Assembly (NCBI GenBank): GCA_003427395.1
Contig: BFEA01000075.1
Span: forward strand, 2,939,834-2,990,042
Direction: 5' to 3'
Origin: Chara braunii
Taxonomy: Eukaryota > Streptophyta > Charophyceae > Charales > Characeae
DNA: 50,209 nt
Every line of letters begins with the position of its first letter. Position 1 is the first letter of the stretch. A model generated the notes under the pieces. It saw only the letters and a program-made list of their open reading frames with translations, did not search any database and was not told the DNA's origin. Made by a program: the position numbers and the translations under genes. Positions 1 to 10,619 of the stretch are shown here, in pieces.

Positions 1-1080
1 AAGCGGGAAAGTGCAAAACTCACCCGATTCTTGATGAAACCGGGTGAGAGGAGATGCGTTTTGGAGGGTTTGATGGTGGGCGACTCGAATGGCATAACCG
101 GAATCTGCGATAGGTTAGTGAACCGGCCGGTATGGAGGAATGGGGCTGCGCCGGGAGAAAAATGCTTGGTTCCTACGCAAAAGTGTCATGAATCTTCCCG
201 CGTTTTAGGGGGAAATTCATCCTTTGTTTTGTGTACTTCGACGGTGAGGAGCAAGGCTCGGGATCGAAAGAGGGAAAAGGTGATATTTCGGTCGATTCCT
301 AACAGAATCGGACAAAATAAAGTACGAAATAGGGGTTTTGGATGGATGTGATTTCAGGTATAGAGTTAGTTTTTGAGTTAAGTTAGTAAGATTGGAGGTA
401 GAAGGAGAATAGGCTGCGCAGGGCTATCGGGAAGGGAGGTAGAGGGGGTTGAATCACGCCCGTTCCTCAACCGATTTCGGCAAAGTAGAGCTCTACACAG
501 AGGTTACTGGGTGGGGCGACCATGATGGCGGGCTCAGATCTACAACCCATGGAGTGGTCTGGGTGCTATGACCTGNAGAAGCTGAGCGAAAGGTGGAGTG
601 CAGCTTCGCNAGTTTAAAAGTGAATGTTTCCACCTTTTTAGCTGAAGATTCATTTCGATTATGCTCATAGTATGGATAGGACTAGCGGGCAGCGGGNTGC
701 GAGTCGGAAAAACTTACCTGTTGGTGGTGTACCGTTGTGAGAAGAGTATGTGCCGACTGTTGAAGTTGGTGCGACAGATAAACCGAAGGGCCAAGCAGCA
801 GCATCGAATCCCGCAACAACCCGACAAGTGTTTTGGTGGCGTTCTCTTGCTGGAGGCGTAGGCCCTATCCTGTCGTAGGGGCTCGCGAGAGGTATGGCTG
901 GCGCACTCGGCCGGAGCGGCTTGTGGAAGCTCCATGTATATTGTGACGAAGGATTTTAAAACCAACTCTTGCGTGGCGCGGCTGGGAGGGTCCCGCGCTG
1001 CCCCCGTGCGGTGCCGGACCGATGCGCCCGACAGCGAGTCTGACCAGCTGTCCAAAATGCTCGTGCAGTTGAGTGTCTAC
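1..1080. other. Unassigned sequence with three ambiguous bases
   Basis: I recognise no gene, RNA or mobile element here. Single N bases occur at 576, 610 and 697. The open frames are short, under 115 codons, and show no familiar motif on either strand. Base composition is balanced and there is no obvious tandem repeat. It could be the edge of a repeat that starts outside the window. Confidence 0.6.
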
Positions 1081-1119
1081 AAATAGAAGGTGGCTGTGGT
1101 TGTTGTTGTTACAGTTGTG

Positions 1120-1251
1120 AGATTAGATGTAGTTGTGTTTGTATAAAAGGTGAGATTAGATGTAGTTGTGTTTTTATAAAAGGTGATATTAGATGTAGTT
1201 GTGTTTGTATAAAAGGTGAGATTAGATGTAGTTGTGCTTGTATAAAAGGTG
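1120..1251. repeat. Four-copy 33-bp tandem repeat containing TATAAAAG
   Basis: Four head-to-tail units of 33 bp start at 1120, 1153, 1186 and 1219. Each carries TTAGATGTAGTTGTG followed by TATAAAAGGTG. The copies differ by only one or two bases, so the amplification is fairly recent. TATAAAAG matches a TATA box, but I see no gene downstream, so a promoter role is not supported. Confidence 0.9.
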
Positions 1252-1444
1252 ACAATGTGGTTGTTTGCTGTTATTGTTGTTGCAGTTGTGCGTGATTAGA
1301 TATAGCTGTATTTGCTGTATTTGTAAATAATAGTGCGCTGCAGGACCATGCATGTGTTTGGAGATGCACTTATTGTGTTTTCCTGCAGCCGACCTGCTTA
1401 CCCACTGAAGCCTATAATAAGCCAGCAGGCAAGCCAGCCACTCC

Positions 1445-1690
1445 CCCACCCTTCATGTACAGGATGATGCACCAGTTGGGCTGAAGCTGTGTACAGTCTT
1501 TGTCAATCCTGACCCTATGGCCACACCTGTGACAGGGCAAGCAAGCCACCCATTACCCTCCCCCCTCCCCTCGTTTACTGGATGATGCACCAGATGAGCA
1601 GCGGCTGTGTGCAGTCTTTGTTGATCCTGAGCAGGTGACCACACTTGTGACAAGGGCCCTCCCCGCCCTGTTACCCTCTCCTTTGACTAA
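1445..1690. repeat. Two-copy degenerate tandem repeat, about 117 bp
   Basis: The segment from about 1449 to 1558 recurs at about 1567 to 1677. Shared blocks include GGATGATGCACCAG, CAGTCTTTGT, CACACCTGTGACA-like and TTACCCTC. By eye the copies are about three quarters identical, so this is an old duplication. It lies beyond the presumed 3' end of the LINE and is not explained by it. From 1700 to 1900 the DNA is purine-rich on the plus strand and I see nothing in it. Confidence 0.7.
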
Positions 1691-1939
1691 CACCTCAGTG
1701 TCCCCCAAGTAGCCCAGCTCCCTCTCTCTCTTGCAGATGGAGTCCCTTTCATTTGAACCCTGCCAATCCTCTTGGTGTGTCAATTGTCCTTAACCGGCAA
1801 AGGGAGGGGCGGGAAGGGGTAGTGTAAGGCGGGAATGATGGTCGTGGTGGTGGGCGTAGCGGAGAAGTCGAGGTGACACAGAGGGAGACAGGGTAGGTGA
1901 GGGGCTTAAAGGAGGACAGGAGAGGCTAGGAGGCTAGGA

Positions 1940-3786
1940 AGGTTGATCATGTAGACTTCCATTGGGTATCAGGACGAAATTCGTCGGTTGATAGTCCACT
2001 CGAAAGTGAGATTGTGGTTACGTAGGCATTCCCACTGGCTGTCTGTTGTTGGCCAAGGTTGCCACTGCAGGGAGGCATTGTGGTCCAGGCCGCAAAGCCT
2101 GTTTCGTTTGTCGGTCCATGTCAGGATGAAGTTATCCGTCAGGTCTTTTCTTTTGGTTGCCTTGAGTTCCGTCTTTAGCATTTCCCGCAGTTCTATGTGG
2201 GCTTGCTGAGTTTTGGCTGGTATCTATTATTGCCATTCGTGCCTGTGGAAGTCCAAACATATGTTGGTTCCTTTGGTACGAGCATCGCATCCTCCAGGCC
2301 TGCATGAGGACTGTCAGCCTGGTGTAGGAGACAAGATTGGACATAAAAGGTGTCCACGATTTCCGGTCTGGGAGAGGTCCCCTAATAGTAGGGAGCGGTT
2401 GTCCCAAGGCAGATGCTCATCCGAAAGGTAGTGCCAAGCAGCATCCCACCAACTCCACAGCTGGGAGACCATCGGTCATTCGAACAAACAGTGCTCGAGG
2501 GTAGCCCTCTTCCTGGGGTAGGAGCGGGTACAGTAGGAGCATATGGGGGAGAGCGTCCTCTTCTCCTCTAGGTCGGTCCTGGCAGTTAGCCAATCCGGCG
2601 TCGGCAAGCATCTGTGAATGATCTGCCACTGTAAAGCTCTATGGTTTGTCGGTTTGATGTTTGCATAGGAGGACCATTTGAGGCCTTGAAGGTCCTGTCT
2701 TGTAAGAGGGGAGTCCCTCTCCCATCTCCTAAAAATATTGTCCATGACCGGAACGTGCTTGCACCCCATCCTATACCCCTTTTTAACGGTGTATCGCCAA
2801 AAGGGCATGGGGTGTAAGTCCCGCTCACTCCATTCCCATTCAGCCGGGTCGAAGGGCAATAGGAGAAGAGGGGTGGATGGTTCATATAACAAAAGGCCAT
2901 CCACAGTCTAACTAGCAGAGGAAGCGAGCAGGACTTCTCCATATTCTCACATCTCCGCAGTTTGGACCATCGCTCTCCTGGGTTCTCTGGACAGTATGCC
3001 AGTAGATTGGCATCAGCGGCTGACACCCTTTGTACTTTATAGACCGTCATGGGAAGGGGTAGGGCGTCCATTGTTGTTACCCAATCATGTCCGACAAAGA
3101 TATTTGTTTTAATTTTTTACGAGATAAATTGATTGCTGACGTACTATTGTTGGCCCCGCCTTGAGAGTGCGAATCCAAGCTAGCGGGATTGCTTCTTGGA
3201 TCTCCTGTAGGCCTCGGGCCATGTTCTTGATCGGGCCCGTTCTATTTATGAGTGTTTCGGTTGTTGCCCAGTTTCCTGTTTGTGTGTCCCACAAGTCCCC
3301 AATTGTATAAATCCCTTTCTTTATCCAGTTCAGCCATTTAGATCTGCCGCGTAGGGAGAAGGGCAAGCCCGTATGGTCCAGAATCAGATGGTGGCCAAAC
3401 ACAGGTTGACACCAGATTTATTCCCATCTGATTGGAGTGGCTGAACGTTGTGGCCCTCTAACCCTCCATAGCCTAATCATAGTTATCCACAGAGGGTCAG
3501 TCCTCAGATCCTGTTTCGCCCTGGCCGACTGAGAATCGTTTGTTTCGTTTTTGGGGACAGTCGGGATGGACCAATGGCTGTTGGTTAGCCAGCTCAGGGG
3601 GTGTACCGGGTGCTGTGGGTGGGAAGGCGGTGCGAGGCAGCCGAGTCGTATAAGCGCATACGGGGCCCAGGGGATATTGTTTCCCAGCAGGACCCGGACC
3701 AGGAATTTAAACAACAGTGTCTTTGATTCTTCCTCCGGATCGATTATCCCCAAGCCCCCTTCTGATCTTGGTTGAATCGAAGTATC
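1940..3786 (-). pseudogene. LINE ORF2 C-terminal region with RT-associated zinc finger
   Basis: This is the downstream part of ORF2. The same frame as the RT continues with interruptions (TAA at 3418-3420, a stop near 3109) and resumes at 2904. Between 2518 and 2571 lies CSYC followed 12 residues later by HC, the layout of the zinc-binding domain found after many plant RTs (zf-RVT). The preceding residues (QWQIIHRCLPT) fit the usual lead-in. Below 2476 the reading shifts frame more than once and runs out near 1950. In other LINEs this Cys-His region is needed for retrotransposition. Here it is broken by stops. Confidence 0.75.
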
Positions 3787-5639
3787 TCATGCCACCCTTC
3801 TTATGGCACGGGTGTCTTCGTGATTATTTTTCCATAGGTACGCCATTGTGGCCTGTTTACGTTTGGATAGTTGTTTACGGCCAATTTCCCAGAAGGCCAC
3901 TTTGTACCAAATGGAGGCGAGGATGACATTGTTGATTCCCAACACTCTCCCCACCAGTGATGTAGGCTTTGTGTCCCATTTTGACATCCTCTGAAGCGCC
4001 CGGACCACCAAGGCCTCTCCATGGTCTTGGGGAGGGCCCAGTGCCGTAATGTTCACCCCCAGAACCCTTATTGTTGACTCGTTCGTTCTCCATGTGACCT
4101 GGGGGTCTGTTGGTGGGGGGGTGTCTTGCGGATGAAGCCACCAGCCTTCCGTTGTGGTGCCCCAGTTCACTTTCATGTTTGTCGCTACTTCGAACAGGTG
4201 AATCGTGTGAACCAAAGTTGTAAAGCTTTGGCTATTTGCTCTAAAAAGTATCGTGAGATCGTCAGCAAACAGCGAGGTGACTGGAACCAAATGACTCGGG
4301 ATTTTTGGCACATCGAGTTTTTGGATATCCGGATTAAATCTGATCATGGCCGCCAGTGCTTCCATCACAATAACGAACAGCATGAGCGCTATGGGGTCAC
4401 CCTGTCTAACCGATCGCTACAGGCTAAATGGAGAGGCTAGGTGGCCATTCAACATAACGTTGGTTGTGGCGTTTCTGTGGAGAATGTTAATCCACTTACG
4501 GAATAGCGGACCAAAATTCATCGTAATCAGACACAAGTCCAGGAAGTCTCAGTCGGCATGGTCGTAAGCCTTCTCGAAGTCTATGAAGAGGATGGTCGCC
4601 TCTGCTTTTCGTTGCCTTGCGTACCTGATCGTCTCATTCACCAATAATATGTTATCTTGAATATTTCGATGCGGCATGAACCCAGATTGGCCTCGGTGAA
4701 TGAGATTAGGTAGCAGGGGCAGCAGCCTGTTTGCCCACGCCTTAGCCACGATCTTGTAGGGCACGGGCAGGAGGGTGATCGGCCGATAATTTCTGATCTC
4801 TTCTTTCTCGCCCTTTTTGCATAAAAGCGTCATCACTCCCTGTCCTATCAGATCTCCCAAGGATTCCTCCATGAGGACTGCATTGACGTAGTCCATGAAG
4901 TCTTTGCGTCATCCATTTCTTGCAAGGCCTGGAGGATCTCCTGTGTGGACAAGGGCTTTTCCAGGTTGTCCCTCTGACCTGTGGAGAGGAAAGATGGGAG
5001 GGACCCCAGCAGGGAGTTTCTAGCATGCGTCAGGACTTGGGGCGGTCTATGAGGCGTTTCGGATGTAAACAAGTTGCGATAGTATAGAGAGGCGTACTCC
5101 ACTATTTTGTAAGCATTTGTGGCCATCGGTTGATTGTCGTCGAAAGGGTGTTTAAGGGAGGGCACAGTGTTTAGTCTTCTCTTGGCCTTCACTTTGGCAA
5201 AGAAGGCTTTTGACATTGTGCCCTCCGTGGAGTCTTTTTTTATTCTGGCCAGCACTCTCCATTTTTGCATTTGATCGTCAAGATGGTCTTGCAAATGTTG
5301 CCTTGCATTCTGGAAGGCATTGTAAGTGGCGTGGTCTAATGGGTTAGACATGAGGTGTGCATCCCATTCCTCTAACTGTAACAGCAGGTTGTCAAGTGTT
5401 GCTTTTCTATCACGAGCATATTTGATGACAAATTTTTTGACCCGCTCTCTTAGATGTGCCACCCTGTGGTTGAACCATTTGACAATCGAGCAGTTGTTCG
5501 GTTTCTGTGTCTTCCAGTAAGCCCAGAAGTCCTTGACCATCTTTTGAAAGGATTGCAGTTTTAAAAGAGATGTATTGAACTTAAAGTAGTCAGGGCCCCT
5601 TGAAATGTGAGAATGGAAAGAAAGTCTCATTGCTATCAT
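3787..5639 (-). pseudogene. LINE reverse transcriptase domain (ORF2), with in-frame stops
   Basis: The RT domain starts with a helical N-terminal part (5639-4848) and passes into another frame with the fingers and palm motifs. These are NYRPITLL (about 4768-4791), QSGF near 4690, FIDFEKAYD with the first catalytic Asp (4561-4587), SVRQGDP (about 4396-4413) and FADD with the catalytic Asp pair (4258-4269). From 4896 down the frame is constant but is cut by TGA at 4549-4551, TAG at 4417-4419 and TGA at 3787-3789. FADD instead of YADD is common in LINEs. The enzyme would copy element RNA at the nicked target. This copy cannot make a full-length protein. Confidence 0.9.
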
Positions 5640-6345
5640 GCGATGATCAAAAGACTTACATGGGGAGAATGACAGAATTTCGGTTGTTGTGAGCAGGCCT
5701 GCCCAATCATTTGAGAGAAGGCACAGGTCTATCCTAGAGTTGGAAATCCCCGCTGCACCTCGAGATCTGACGCAAGTATAGGCTCTCTTTGCGGGCCATC
5801 ATGTGGGCGAGCATAGTGCTATCCAGGCCTTTGTCCCTGTGTGGTTCCGGACCGTTGGTCTGTTGGGACTGGGACCTCCTATCCATGTTCGGATCTGGGG
5901 TGGTGTTAAAATCGCCACACATGATAACGGGAACATCTATCGGGAGAAGGTGTTGAAGTGTCGTAAAGAACTGCACCCGGTGTAGCGCATCATTTGGGGC
6001 ATACACGCAGACCAAATATATCTCTTTTATACCTACCCTTGCTTTGATTCATACCCACCTACCATCCTCCTTGTCCCACTCCGCATGTAATGGTTGCAAA
6101 GGGGGGGAGCCAAATGACTACCCCCGTGGAGGAGGAGGATCGGGCCGGCGCTGAGAAAGACATATATGGCCAGACTTGCCTAGCCCTCTCCTGGTGTGTG
6201 GGGGAGTCTGTGAGATGTGTTTCCTGTATTCCTATGGCATCAGGCCACCCCCCTCCGAGATCCTCCGTCATCAGTTTCCAAAGGGCCGTCTTTTTTTGGT
6301 CGTTCGGTTGAGCCACTCCTTTTACGTTTATAGACCTCACATCAA
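5640..6345 (-). pseudogene. LINE apurinic-type endonuclease domain (ORF2 N-terminus), frame-shifted
   Basis: The exonuclease-endonuclease-phosphatase fold motifs appear in order. SINVKG lies near 6333 (standing for the usual N-V-R-G start), QETHL near 6220, YAPN near 6000, GDFNT near 5900, NSRIDL near 5730 and FDHRMI near 5645 (the family's SDH-type catalytic His motif). The parts lie in three different frames, so there are at least two frameshifts, near 6020-6060 and 5740-5770. In L1-type elements this domain nicks target DNA to start target-primed reverse transcription. All signature residues are present, so the decay is mainly in reading frame rather than in active-site residues. Confidence 0.85.
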
Positions 6346-7793
6346 GGTCTGCTTCTGCCAGTTTTTTTCGCCCACGGTGGTTGTTTTCTCAGCTGAGGAG
6401 GCGGGCGCGGAGGGCTTAGGCATTGGAGCGGGACGTTTTGTTGTGCGTCATGCTGCATTAGGCGGACAGTAACATCCTCTTGATTTTTGTTCATGAGAGT
6501 CACCCTCAGGCGGTCTGTGCTGCGCCCGACGAGAGGCTGTTGACGAAGGGCGGGTCGTCCCAGGTTCTGTCCTCGTCTAGAGCCGCCTCTTCGAGTAGAT
6601 GTAGGATGAACTCCGCCTGCTCCTCCGCTGCCCAAATGTTATTGGGTCTGAGTCTAGACATTGGGGTGTCCAGGAGCTCCCGCTGTGTTAACCAGAGAAT
6701 TTGGTTCCCCGGTTCGTCACTTAGATTGCTTGTTTCAAAAATAACCAAGACTGGTGAGGCTCCTTTTGGGAAGGGGAGACCTTGTGGAAACACAGTCCCC
6801 ACCACCCCCGTCTCCATTCTGATTCAAGTTATTTCCTCAACATGTGCCTGGTCATGACCTGCGACGTACTTCCTCTCCAACCCTGCAGTGTGAGGCCTGG
6901 GGGTGTGTCCTGTGACATCCTGAGGAATCTGCTTGCTGGTTTAGGTACCCTGGGGGAGTTGTATCTGAGTCCCAACTGCCACTCGCCGTTCTGGTGTTTT
7001 CTTTTTATAAGCAGGATCACCAACCCAGGGTTCAGTCTCCTGTCTGATGTCGGAGCTTGTGCAGTGGTCATTGCTTCTCTAAAGGTGTCACGCTTGCCTT
7101 GCGTTTTCTCCTTCGATCCTGGTTGGGACTTAGGGTCAGGGACCCACAACGCAGATTCAGCACCTTGTGTTGCCCCCTGTTGATGATCTGTAATCATGGT
7201 TTGTCGGGGAGATTGCTGTGGTCCGTCGGGGATTTGAGGGGGGCCCTTCTGTGCGTCCCCCGTCTCTCCGAGGTGCTTGTGTATCTCCGCAACCGGCCTG
7301 TGTCCTGGCGAAAAGTATTCTTGGATGTCTGTTTGTTGCAGGGGCCCCAAATCAAACTCGAGCAAAGAGTCCGTATCCGGTTTTGAGTCTGATTCTGTGT
7401 CAGAGTCAGATTCAGAGTACTCCATGTGCTCTCGGGGATTGTCTGGAGATGGAGCAGTGGAAGCAGCAGGTGAGGGGGCACCACTTCCTCCGTTCTGGTA
7501 CGTACAAGTGCATTGGTGTAGTCAGTGTCTGTGACAATACTTTCCAATTCCTGTATTATGATCTCTGGCCAAATAACTCCATCGCTGGAGAGTTTGGCTG
7601 TCGCCCTGCAGCGGCGGCCCGTAGTGACGATTGCTCGTTCTATTGTCGTTTGGGTGTTATGACGGGAAGGTTGTTGGATCTTTTGGATGAGATTGTGAAC
7701 CGCTTGCATTACAAGAGAAGCCACAACCCTCCAATCAATGGCTGTCGGGTCTGTTGCGTTGTCCAGAAGTTGGATGATAGCGGGCGTAGTCAT
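6342..7793 (-). pseudogene. Frame-shifted LINE coding remnants between ORF1 and endonuclease
   Basis: Four overlapping minus-strand frames (7793-7194, 7425-6829, 6817-6506, 6635-6342) carry coding-like sequence across 1.45 kb. Visible traits are a Gln/Thr/Ile-rich part, an acidic Ser/Asp run just below 7425 (SESDSDTESDS), and a basic Pro-rich tail just before the endonuclease. There is no domain I can name. Their order and direction indicate a spacer of about 900 residues between the CCHC knuckle and the endonuclease. That is unusually long for an L1-type LINE, and at least three frameshifts break it up. Confidence 0.5.
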
Positions 7794-7804
7794 GAAGGCT
7801 TTCC

Positions 7805-8647
7805 TTATGTTTTCCCAGTGTATAGGCGGAATTTGAGATTGGTTCCCTTGGTATGCCTTTTTAGGATCCCCATGAGTATAGTGTCCGTGATCAGTTTAAG
7901 TCTCGCTCTCACCTTCTTGTTCCTTGAGAGGGGACGACCGTGACACACTTTGTTGTGGTTTTCCTTCCCTGCCTCCCGACCTGTTTCGCTGTCCGCTTCC
8001 TCCCTTCTTCCCATGTCCACCTCAACTCCAGGTGGGGGAGGGGGAGCCTCCGGTGTTGCAATCGTATCTTGCGTGTAATGGGGCAGTTGGGGGGGAGCCC
8101 CCCAGTCTCCACCAATTCCTTGCCCTGGGACATGAATCATTGGTGGGTGTGTGGGGAGGCCATTGCCCAGAACATTGTGCAATGTTGGGATGTTGTGGTT
8201 TCGCAGCATTGCGGTCAGTTCTGGCGATACTGTTATGTTGCATCCTGTCCGTTGGATCTGATCTGTGTTCCCCTGTGTGGTGGTGCAGAGCTGCCGGTTG
8301 GCCAGGAGAGGACTGCCTGTAACCTGTGCTGTGCCTGCATCGTTCTGAGGGGCAGCGATGGTAAGGGGTTGGCAGGCCTCATCAGGCACTCCTTGAGGGG
8401 GGGGACCTGACTGGTCCATAGGTAAGCGACCCATGGAGTCATCCGTGGCTCTCTCCACTCCGTCCATGACAGTGGAAGCGTTCTGGTTTTGGCCTGTGAT
8501 GGAGTTCTTGATTTGGCCTGTGACGGGGTCCCCTGTCCCCTCGAGTGGGGGAGTGTCCTGATTGTGTTTTGTGGTGGGGACCCCAAACTCCTCAGTCAAG
8601 GGTGCGAAGCTGTTTTCCATCAGGGCGGTTGGCGCCGACATGTTCAT
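7805..8647 (-). CDS. LINE second ORF, low-complexity Pro/Thr/Gln-rich, ATGA-coupled to ORF1
   Basis: This is a 280-codon frame whose ATG (8645-8647) overlaps the TGA of ORF1 (8644-8646) as ATGA. Composition is Pro, Thr, Gln and Asn-rich for the first 200 residues, with a proline run (APPPPPG) near residue 195, and becomes Lys/Arg-rich at the end. No conserved domain is visible. The overlap resembles the stop-restart junctions known from some LINEs, in which ribosomes reinitiate after ORF1. It may equally be the continuation of one long ORF1 thrown out of phase by a frameshift, because later frames in the same direction also look coding. In either case it is part of the element, not a host gene. 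Confidence 0.55.
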   Translation of the reverse strand: MNMSAPTALMENSFAPLTEEFGVPTTKHNQDTPPLEGTGDPVTGQIKNSITGQNQNASTVMDGVERATDDSMGRLPMDQSGPPPQGVPDEACQPLTIAAPQNDAGTAQVTGSPLLANRQLCTTTQGNTDQIQRTGCNITVSPELTAMLRNHNIPTLHNVLGNGLPTHPPMIHVPGQGIGGDWGAPPQLPHYTQDTIATPEAPPPPPGVEVDMGRREEADSETGREAGKENHNKVCHGRPLSRNKKVRARLKLITDTILMGILKRHTKGTNLKFRLYTGKT

Positions 8648-10110
8648 TTGGAAAGGACCTGAGTTTTTTTAGCCGCCTTTTCCCATCCTCCAGCGCCCGC
8701 CATTTTACCCCGGATGGTGCGAGTGTTTGGGTGCTGAGTGGTGTGTTGTGCACCCTGGCCTAGTGGCAGTTGGGCTGAAGGCAGGCCTGAGGCGTTCTCC
8801 TGACCCTTGTCATTTACATGTGTGGTGCTAAGGTCCCGAGAGCTTTGGAGCTGCGCGTTCTGCTGGTCCTGGCCTGCCCGGGGAAGGGACACGGGCCGTG
8901 TTGCGTTCCTGTCTTCTGTGAAGGCACCGGGACCGGCCGTCCTGCTATGTATTTCTTGTTGTGGGTCAGCGTTCGGGCGGGTGGGAGTGCCTGTGACCGG
9001 GGGTGTGGGGGTGCCTCTCCTACTAGACTGCGAAACATGCTGCGTCGCGACCCCGGTTCTCCCAATGTCAACCTTACCCTTCGTGCGCGTCGTCGTTACA
9101 TTCGCTGGCGACTTGGATGGGCGGCCCGTCCCTTCCCACTTCCATTCGCCTGGTTCTTTGATGAATGATCTGTGGAACACCCATCCTTCAAGGGACGGGT
9201 CTTCCGGGACCCAACGGCCCCGACCATCGGGGTGCGGTTTGACCAGTCCTTTGAGAGATTTTGCCTGCGTGTGTGGACAGTTCAGGTCCGAAGACAGGTG
9301 CCCCTTTTGTCTACATGTATAGCACCATGGGTCCTGGGGTTGGTTGACTTGAACTGCATAGGTCTTCTCATCCTGCGAAAATGACCATTGGCCACTGACC
9401 GAGAAGCCTTTAGTCGGATCCCCGTCCACTGCCACTAAAAGGATGTCATCCCGCTTGGGGAGAAATTGGGGGGTGTAGTTGATGTAGCCCAGGACCGGGG
9501 CAATTTGGTGCAGTTCTGCCAAGATGGCACCCTGTACACTCAACGGGGCGAACCGGAACTCCACCAAAAAATGGTTCCTCATCAACTGCTCCCTCCTCTG
9601 GTCTGCCGTGGGCGGGGTGGGGGGTTCCCATCCCCTTACTTCCACCCCACAGCCCCTGAACCGGAGTGTCTTCAATTTGACGAGGTTGGCCTTATCAATT
9701 GGATAGATTGTGATCGCTGTGATAATGTTTACCCCCACCGATTCAACCATAAAGTGGTTTGCGACAGCTTGGTTGCTGGTTTTGACAACCCTCAGTCTGT
9801 GCTGCACCCATAGCAGTTTTTCATTCACCGGCACATCTGTCAACTGTTGGGAGAAAGTGAACTGCATGGCGTTCTGTGTATAGATCATGTTTCGGGGTGC
9901 CTGTGCATGCTGAAGGAAGATTGAATGCGGGTAAATGTACCCATCCTTTTCTATGTATTTCTTGATAGGCCGAGTGTGCAACTTGTGGATGAAATGGGCT
10001 TTCATAAGGCCCATGGCTTCAAGGGCCAGCGGTTCCTTTGGGGATGGTCGACCTGCTGCAGCGATAGCTTGCATGAGGGCATGGGAATCTCTCGGTTTCC
10101 TGTACACCAT
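8644..10110 (-). CDS. LINE ORF1 protein, RNA-binding with CCHC zinc knuckle
   Basis: This is an uninterrupted 488-codon frame from an ATG at 10110. Residues about 95-255 look like the RRM-like domain of plant LINE ORF1 proteins (DUF4283 type). A zinc knuckle follows, with C263, C266, H271 and C278 (spacing 2-4-6, one longer at the last gap than the usual 2-4-4/5). The C-terminal 200 residues are rich in Pro, Thr, Gln and Arg. ORF1 proteins coat the element RNA and travel with it to the target. A similar reading continues upstream in another frame up to 10508, so the native start was probably earlier and a frameshift now separates the two. The stop overlaps the next ORF as ATGA. A related fragment lies at 48.6 kb. 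Confidence 0.8.
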   Translation of the reverse strand: MVYRKPRDSHALMQAIAAAGRPSPKEPLALEAMGLMKAHFIHKLHTRPIKKYIEKDGYIYPHSIFLQHAQAPRNMIYTQNAMQFTFSQQLTDVPVNEKLLWVQHRLRVVKTSNQAVANHFMVESVGVNIITAITIYPIDKANLVKLKTLRFRGCGVEVRGWEPPTPPTADQRREQLMRNHFLVEFRFAPLSVQGAILAELHQIAPVLGYINYTPQFLPKRDDILLVAVDGDPTKGFSVSGQWSFSQDEKTYAVQVNQPQDPWCYTCRQKGHLSSDLNCPHTQAKSLKGLVKPHPDGRGRWVPEDPSLEGWVFHRSFIKEPGEWKWEGTGRPSKSPANVTTTRTKGKVDIGRTGVATQHVSQSSRRGTPTPPVTGTPTRPNADPQQEIHSRTAGPGAFTEDRNATRPVSLPRAGQDQQNAQLQSSRDLSTTHVNDKGQENASGLPSAQLPLGQGAQHTTQHPNTRTIRGKMAGAGGWEKAAKKTQVLSK

Positions 10111-10508
10111 GTTGTGTCCAGCCTCACGGGTCTGATCCTCCCCCTGGGTCGGGCCTGTGGCCTCCGGCTTATCAGCCTGTCTTTCGTTGTGTGTCGCTTG
10201 TCCTCCGTCATCTTCTTGTAGACCATTTGAGATTGACGGTCGTTCCTCAAGTGATAGGCCATTGTTGTATCCGATGGGAACAAACGGCCGGGATGGGGGG
10301 GCGGGTTACCACCTCCTTCATCTGTTATGGGGCGAGTGACTACCCCAATGCTGTTTGCTGCAATCTCTTTCCCATTTGTCCGGTCGATGTTATACCTGGT
10401 GGGAACAAATGGCTTGGAAGGGGGCGGAGGGATACCACCTCTTTCGTCTGTTGTGGGGCAAATGACTGCCCCGTTGTTGTTTGTTGCCATCTCTTTCCCA
10501 TTTGTCAT
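10111..10508 (-). pseudogene. Frame-shifted N-terminal extension of LINE ORF1 with internal duplication
   Basis: A minus-strand frame from an ATG at 10508 precedes the 488-codon ORF1 and overlaps it in another frame. Its first 80 residues are two copies of a unit of about 42 residues beginning TNGKE and containing PPP, matching a DNA duplication of about 125 bp (10276 to 10400 and 10401 to 10508). The rest is basic. It is either the original N-terminus of ORF1 cut off by a one-base change, or leader sequence that happens to be open. The sequence cannot decide between these. Confidence 0.5.
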
Positions 10509-10510
10509 CC
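10276..10510. repeat. Two-copy 125-bp direct duplication at LINE 5' end
   Basis: Two head-to-tail copies start at GGGAACAAA (10276) and GGGAACAAA (10401). Shared blocks include ACCACCTC, TCTGTT, TGGGGC and CTCTTTCCCATTTGTC. Identity is about 80% by eye, with small indels in the G-runs. It sits at the presumed 5' end of the LINE, where some LINEs carry repeated promoter monomers. That role is a guess here. Confidence 0.75.
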
Positions 10511-10619
10511 TAACAGTGTCTGTTAGTGGGAATTGCCAGGGGGCTGTGTCGGAGCCAAACCCAGCGGTGATTATTGATTAGCAGGCCTGAGGACACAGTG
10601 GTTTTCACTTTGGAACTGT

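Larger units (their letters stand above)
1900..10590 (-). mobile_element. Decayed L1-type LINE retrotransposon, minus strand
   Basis: A non-LTR retrotransposon is read right to left. In order it has an RNA-binding ORF1 with a CCHC knuckle (10.1-8.6 kb), a proline-rich second ORF (8.65-7.8 kb), further frame-shifted coding remnants (7.8-6.35 kb), an AP-type endonuclease (6.34-5.64 kb), a reverse transcriptase (5.64-3.8 kb) and a C-terminal region with a CysCys...HisCys finger near 2.5 kb. There are no LTRs. The frame changes several times and in-frame stops interrupt the RT, so this copy is dead. Both ends are estimates: the 5' end is placed above the last recognisable coding frame (10508), and the 3' end at the loss of open frame near 1.95 kb. 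I saw no poly-A tail. Confidence 0.85.

Noticed and set aside
31-351. 106-codon frame at the window start as a gene
   Set aside because: There is no recognisable domain and it lies in sequence with ambiguous bases. Chance cannot be excluded.
1120-1251. CRISPR-like array
   Set aside because: Units are contiguous with no unique spacers, and the genome is eukaryotic. The other arrays also lack a repeat-spacer pattern.
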